The notes under the pieces: generated by a model
Database searches by the model: none
The model's input: the letters and a program-made list of their open reading frames with translations, nothing else
Told to the model about the DNA's origin: nothing
Translations under genes and position numbers: made by a program
Assembly (NCBI RefSeq): GCF_003060865.1
Contig: NZ_CP028920.1
Location: forward strand, 62,001-126,000
Source of the DNA: Gemmobacter aquarius
Lineage (GTDB): Bacteria; Pseudomonadota; Alphaproteobacteria; Rhodobacterales; Rhodobacteraceae
Direction: 5' to 3'
DNA: 64,000 bases
Shown here: piece after piece, positions 61,950-64,000 of the stretch
Numbering within the stretch: the stretch's first letter is position 1
How the letters are laid out: the number at the start of each line of letters is the position of its first letter

Positions 61950-62576
61950 ATGACCAAACTGGACAAGGGCACCGTGATCGCGGCGGCGCTAGAGCTGTTG
62001 AACGAGGTTGGCATGGACAGCCTGACGACGCGGAAGCTCGCTGAACGCCTCAAGGTTCAGCAGCCTGCGCTTTACTGGCATTTCCAGAACAAGCGAGCGC
62101 TGCTTGATGCGCTCGCCGAGGCGATGCTGGCGGAACGCCATACCCGCTCGCTACCCGAAGAGAATGAGGACTGGCGGGTGTTCCTGAAAGAGAATGCCCT
62201 GAGCTTCAGAACGGCGTTGCTCTCTTATCGCGACGGCGCGCGTATCCATGCCGGCACTCGACCGACAGAACCGAATTTTGGCACCGCCGAGACGCAAATA
62301 CGCTTTCTCTGCGCGGAGGGCTTTTGTCCGAAGCGCGCCGTTTGGGCGCTCCGGGCGGTCAGTCACTATGTGGTCGGTTCCGTTCTCGAGCAGCAGGCAT
62401 CTGATGCCGATGAGAGAGTTCCGGACAGGCCAGATGTGTCCGAGCAAGCACCGTCGTCCTTCCTGCACGATCTGTTTCACGAGTTGGAAACAGACGGCAT
62501 GGATGCTGCGTTCAACTTCGGACTCGACAGCCTCATCGCTGGTTTCGAGCGGCTGCGTTCATCTACAACAGATTAG
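61950..62576 (+). CDS. tetR(G): tetracycline repressor TetR(G)
   Basis: The 208-residue repressor has the helix-turn-helix (LTTRKLAERLKVQQPALYWHF) and the TetR C-terminal drug-binding domain (DGARIHAGTRPTEPNF). Length is that of class A-G tetracycline repressors. It is divergent from tet(G) and represses both through the two operators. Confidence 0.93.
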   Translation: MTKLDKGTVIAAALELLNEVGMDSLTTRKLAERLKVQQPALYWHFQNKRALLDALAEAMLAERHTRSLPEENEDWRVFLKENALSFRTALLSYRDGARIHAGTRPTEPNFGTAETQIRFLCAEGFCPKRAVWALRAVSHYVVGSVLEQQASDADERVPDRPDVSEQAPSSFLHDLFHELETDGMDAAFNFGLDSLIAGFERLRSSTTD

Positions 62577-62755
62577 AGGCTTATGCCCCTTTGCCGCCCC
62601 AACTGCCACGACACCGATCCGCTTTGCACGATGCCCATGACCTCACGGCCGAGCTGGCGGTCGATGACCGGCCGCCACGGGACAAGGGAAATGAGCGGTA
62701 TCTTGCCAGACAGGATACCGCCATTCACGAGGTTTCGAAGATTATTGCGCCGCAT
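62573..62755 (-). pseudogene. fragment of DUF3363-type relaxase C-terminus (copy 2)
   Basis: The 60-codon minus-strand stretch includes LVPWRPVIDRQLGREV and a VSWQLGRQRG ending, which resemble the C-terminus of DUF3363 (VirD2-like) relaxases. It is squeezed between tetR(G) and floR and has lost its beginning. It shows that the resistance genes were inserted near or carried by another mobilisable element. Confidence 0.55.
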
Positions 62756-62782
62756 CGGAGCGGGCTTGCTTCCAGTCGTCGG

Positions 62783-63997
62783 CTAGACGACTGGCGACTT
62801 CTCGGTGGCAGCATCACGGGATCGAAGGAGCGCCAGCCCCAACGACACCAGCACTGCCATTGCCGTGGCGTAACAAATCACGGGCCACGCTGTATCGCCG
62901 TTTACCAGCGTCACCGCCAATGTCCCGACGATACTGACTATCAGGCTTTGGATGCAGAAGTAGAACGCAACCGCTGATCCAGCGATGTCGTCGAACTGCG
63001 CAAGTGCGCCGTTGGCGGTAACGGACACCGTGAAGACAATGCCGACCGCGACAACCCACATCGGCAGGATGAAGCTGAAAAATGACGGCGATCCGAAAAG
63101 TTGGCCGATCCCCAACAGGATCGCGCCGGAAACGAGCAACGCCATCCCGCGCGCTACGCATCCCGCGATACCCCATTTGGCAACGAAGGACTTTGCGAAG
63201 CGGGTTGTCGTGACCATGACCAGCGCGACAGTCGCGAAGGCCAAGCTAAATCCGATCTCGGAATAGCCGGCTTGGCCTATGAGAACACGGGGGGCTGTCG
63301 AGAAGAAAACGAAGAATGTGCCCATGCCGGCACTAAATCCGACCGTGTAAACCCAAAAGGCCGGACTCGCGAAGATCGGCAAAACAGATCGTTGCGTTCT
63401 GGCCTGATCCAACGGTCGGGTTTCATGCCACCTGAAACTGGCGTTTAAGAGTGCGAGCGAAGCCAGTGCAGCCAGTGTGATGAAGATCGCCTGCCATCCC
63501 CAAAACTCGCCGATCAGCGCACCGGCTATAGGGCCGAGCGCAGGCACGAACGCCAGCATCGAACTGAAAAGGCCGTAGATGACGGCACCTTCGGGACGAT
63601 TGGCATATACGTCGCGCACGGTCGCGAAGGTGGCCACCAGCATGGCCGATGCTCCAACAGCCTGAACCAGACGAAACGCAACAAAGGCTAATGCAGTTGA
63701 AGAACAAGCCGCTCCCAGAGACGCAGCAACGAAAGCCGTTGCGCCTACAAGCAGGATCGGCCGTCGCCCGACGCGATCGGAGAGTGGCCCAAAGATCACT
63801 TGGCCCACACCGAGCATCACCATGTAGAGGCTCAACGTGAGTTGGATTATGGATGGAGTCGTGTTCAGGACGCCCGGCATCGCCGGAACGACTGGAAGAT
63901 AAATATCCATCGCCAGCGAGGCGAGGATGTCGAAGGGAGCCATAAGCAGCAAGGCTGCCGGCAGCGTATAGGCCCACGCGGGGCGTGTGGTGGTCAT
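62783..63997 (-). CDS. floR: florfenicol/chloramphenicol exporter FloR
   Basis: The 404-residue 12-helix MFS exporter is complete (MTTTRPAWAYTLPA to EKSPVV). Motifs include LDIYLP-like MDIYLPVVPAMPG in helix 1 and GPLSDRVGRRPIL (motif A). It matches FloR as remembered and gives resistance to phenicols. It lies at the window edge on the minus strand; its promoter is mostly outside. Together with tetR(G)-tet(G)-lysR it reproduces the SGI1 gene order. Confidence 0.94.
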   Translation of the reverse strand: MTTTRPAWAYTLPAALLLMAPFDILASLAMDIYLPVVPAMPGVLNTTPSIIQLTLSLYMVMLGVGQVIFGPLSDRVGRRPILLVGATAFVAASLGAACSSTALAFVAFRLVQAVGASAMLVATFATVRDVYANRPEGAVIYGLFSSMLAFVPALGPIAGALIGEFWGWQAIFITLAALASLALLNASFRWHETRPLDQARTQRSVLPIFASPAFWVYTVGFSAGMGTFFVFFSTAPRVLIGQAGYSEIGFSLAFATVALVMVTTTRFAKSFVAKWGIAGCVARGMALLVSGAILLGIGQLFGSPSFFSFILPMWVVAVGIVFTVSVTANGALAQFDDIAGSAVAFYFCIQSLIVSIVGTLAVTLVNGDTAWPVICYATAMAVLVSLGLALLRSRDAATEKSPVV

Positions 63998-64000
63998 GAC

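Overview
This window looks like part of a large conjugative element, plasmid or ICE, from a Rhodobacteraceae-type alphaproteobacterium (Paracoccus/Rhodobacter-like). That reading rests on high GC, long antisense shadow frames, VirB/VirD4-type transfer genes, a VirC1/VirC2-like pair, IS21 and IS1380 elements, and many small plasmid-type genes. No replication initiator, rRNA or tRNA gene was seen, so plasmid versus ICE cannot be decided.

Layout. (1) 1-7051, plus strand: end of a type IV secretion operon, virB9 (cut by the window edge), virB10 and virB11, then a 727-aa transfer-associated protein and the coupling protein virD4. (2) 7178-19713: a defence island. A Hachiman-type pair (hamA-hamB) has hamB split by an intact IS21-family element; removing the IS and one 4-bp duplication restores the frame exactly. 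Facing it is a tight minus-strand operon of ParD-like antitoxin, zeta-like kinase, AbiV-like protein and Abi_C-domain protein, preceded by a 697-aa repeat-type protein. (3) 19979-25551: secreted nuclease, relaxase and mobC-like gene (minus), a repeat-rich intergenic region, then virC1-like, virC2-like and a small gene (plus), and the first ssb (minus). (4) 26376-39705, minus: WGR protein, a 243-aa unknown, a PIN toxin-antitoxin pair, a five-gene type I restriction operon with an embedded DUF262/DUF1524 (GmrSD-like) gene, and an OLD-family nuclease.

(5) 39881-53464: a set resembling a conjugative leading region, nearly all on the minus strand: DUF2493, Toprim primase-like, a giant methyltransferase/strawberry-notch helicase, a GNAT/DUF1778 toxin-antitoxin pair, several small conserved plasmid-type proteins, a RadC-like JAMM protein and DUF932. 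(6) 53756-57234: a TetR/DHA2-efflux pair with a visible operator, a second ssb, and an H-NS-like silencer. (7) 57370-64000: an IS1380-family element and a resistance block lysR-tet(G)-tetR(G)-floR laid out as in SGI1-type clusters, flanked inside by two fragments of a DUF3363-type relaxase C-terminus.

The most unusual signals are four. The two ssb genes each sit behind a roughly 190-nt leader closed by the same 10-bp inverted repeat, with hairpins kept in shape although their sequence differs. The four-gene antitoxin/kinase/AbiV/Abi_C operon may be one composite defence system. The GmrSD-like gene is translationally embedded inside a type I restriction operon. The relaxase and the protein between virB11 and virD4 share a C-terminal domain. 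All family assignments were made by reading motifs; no database search was run.
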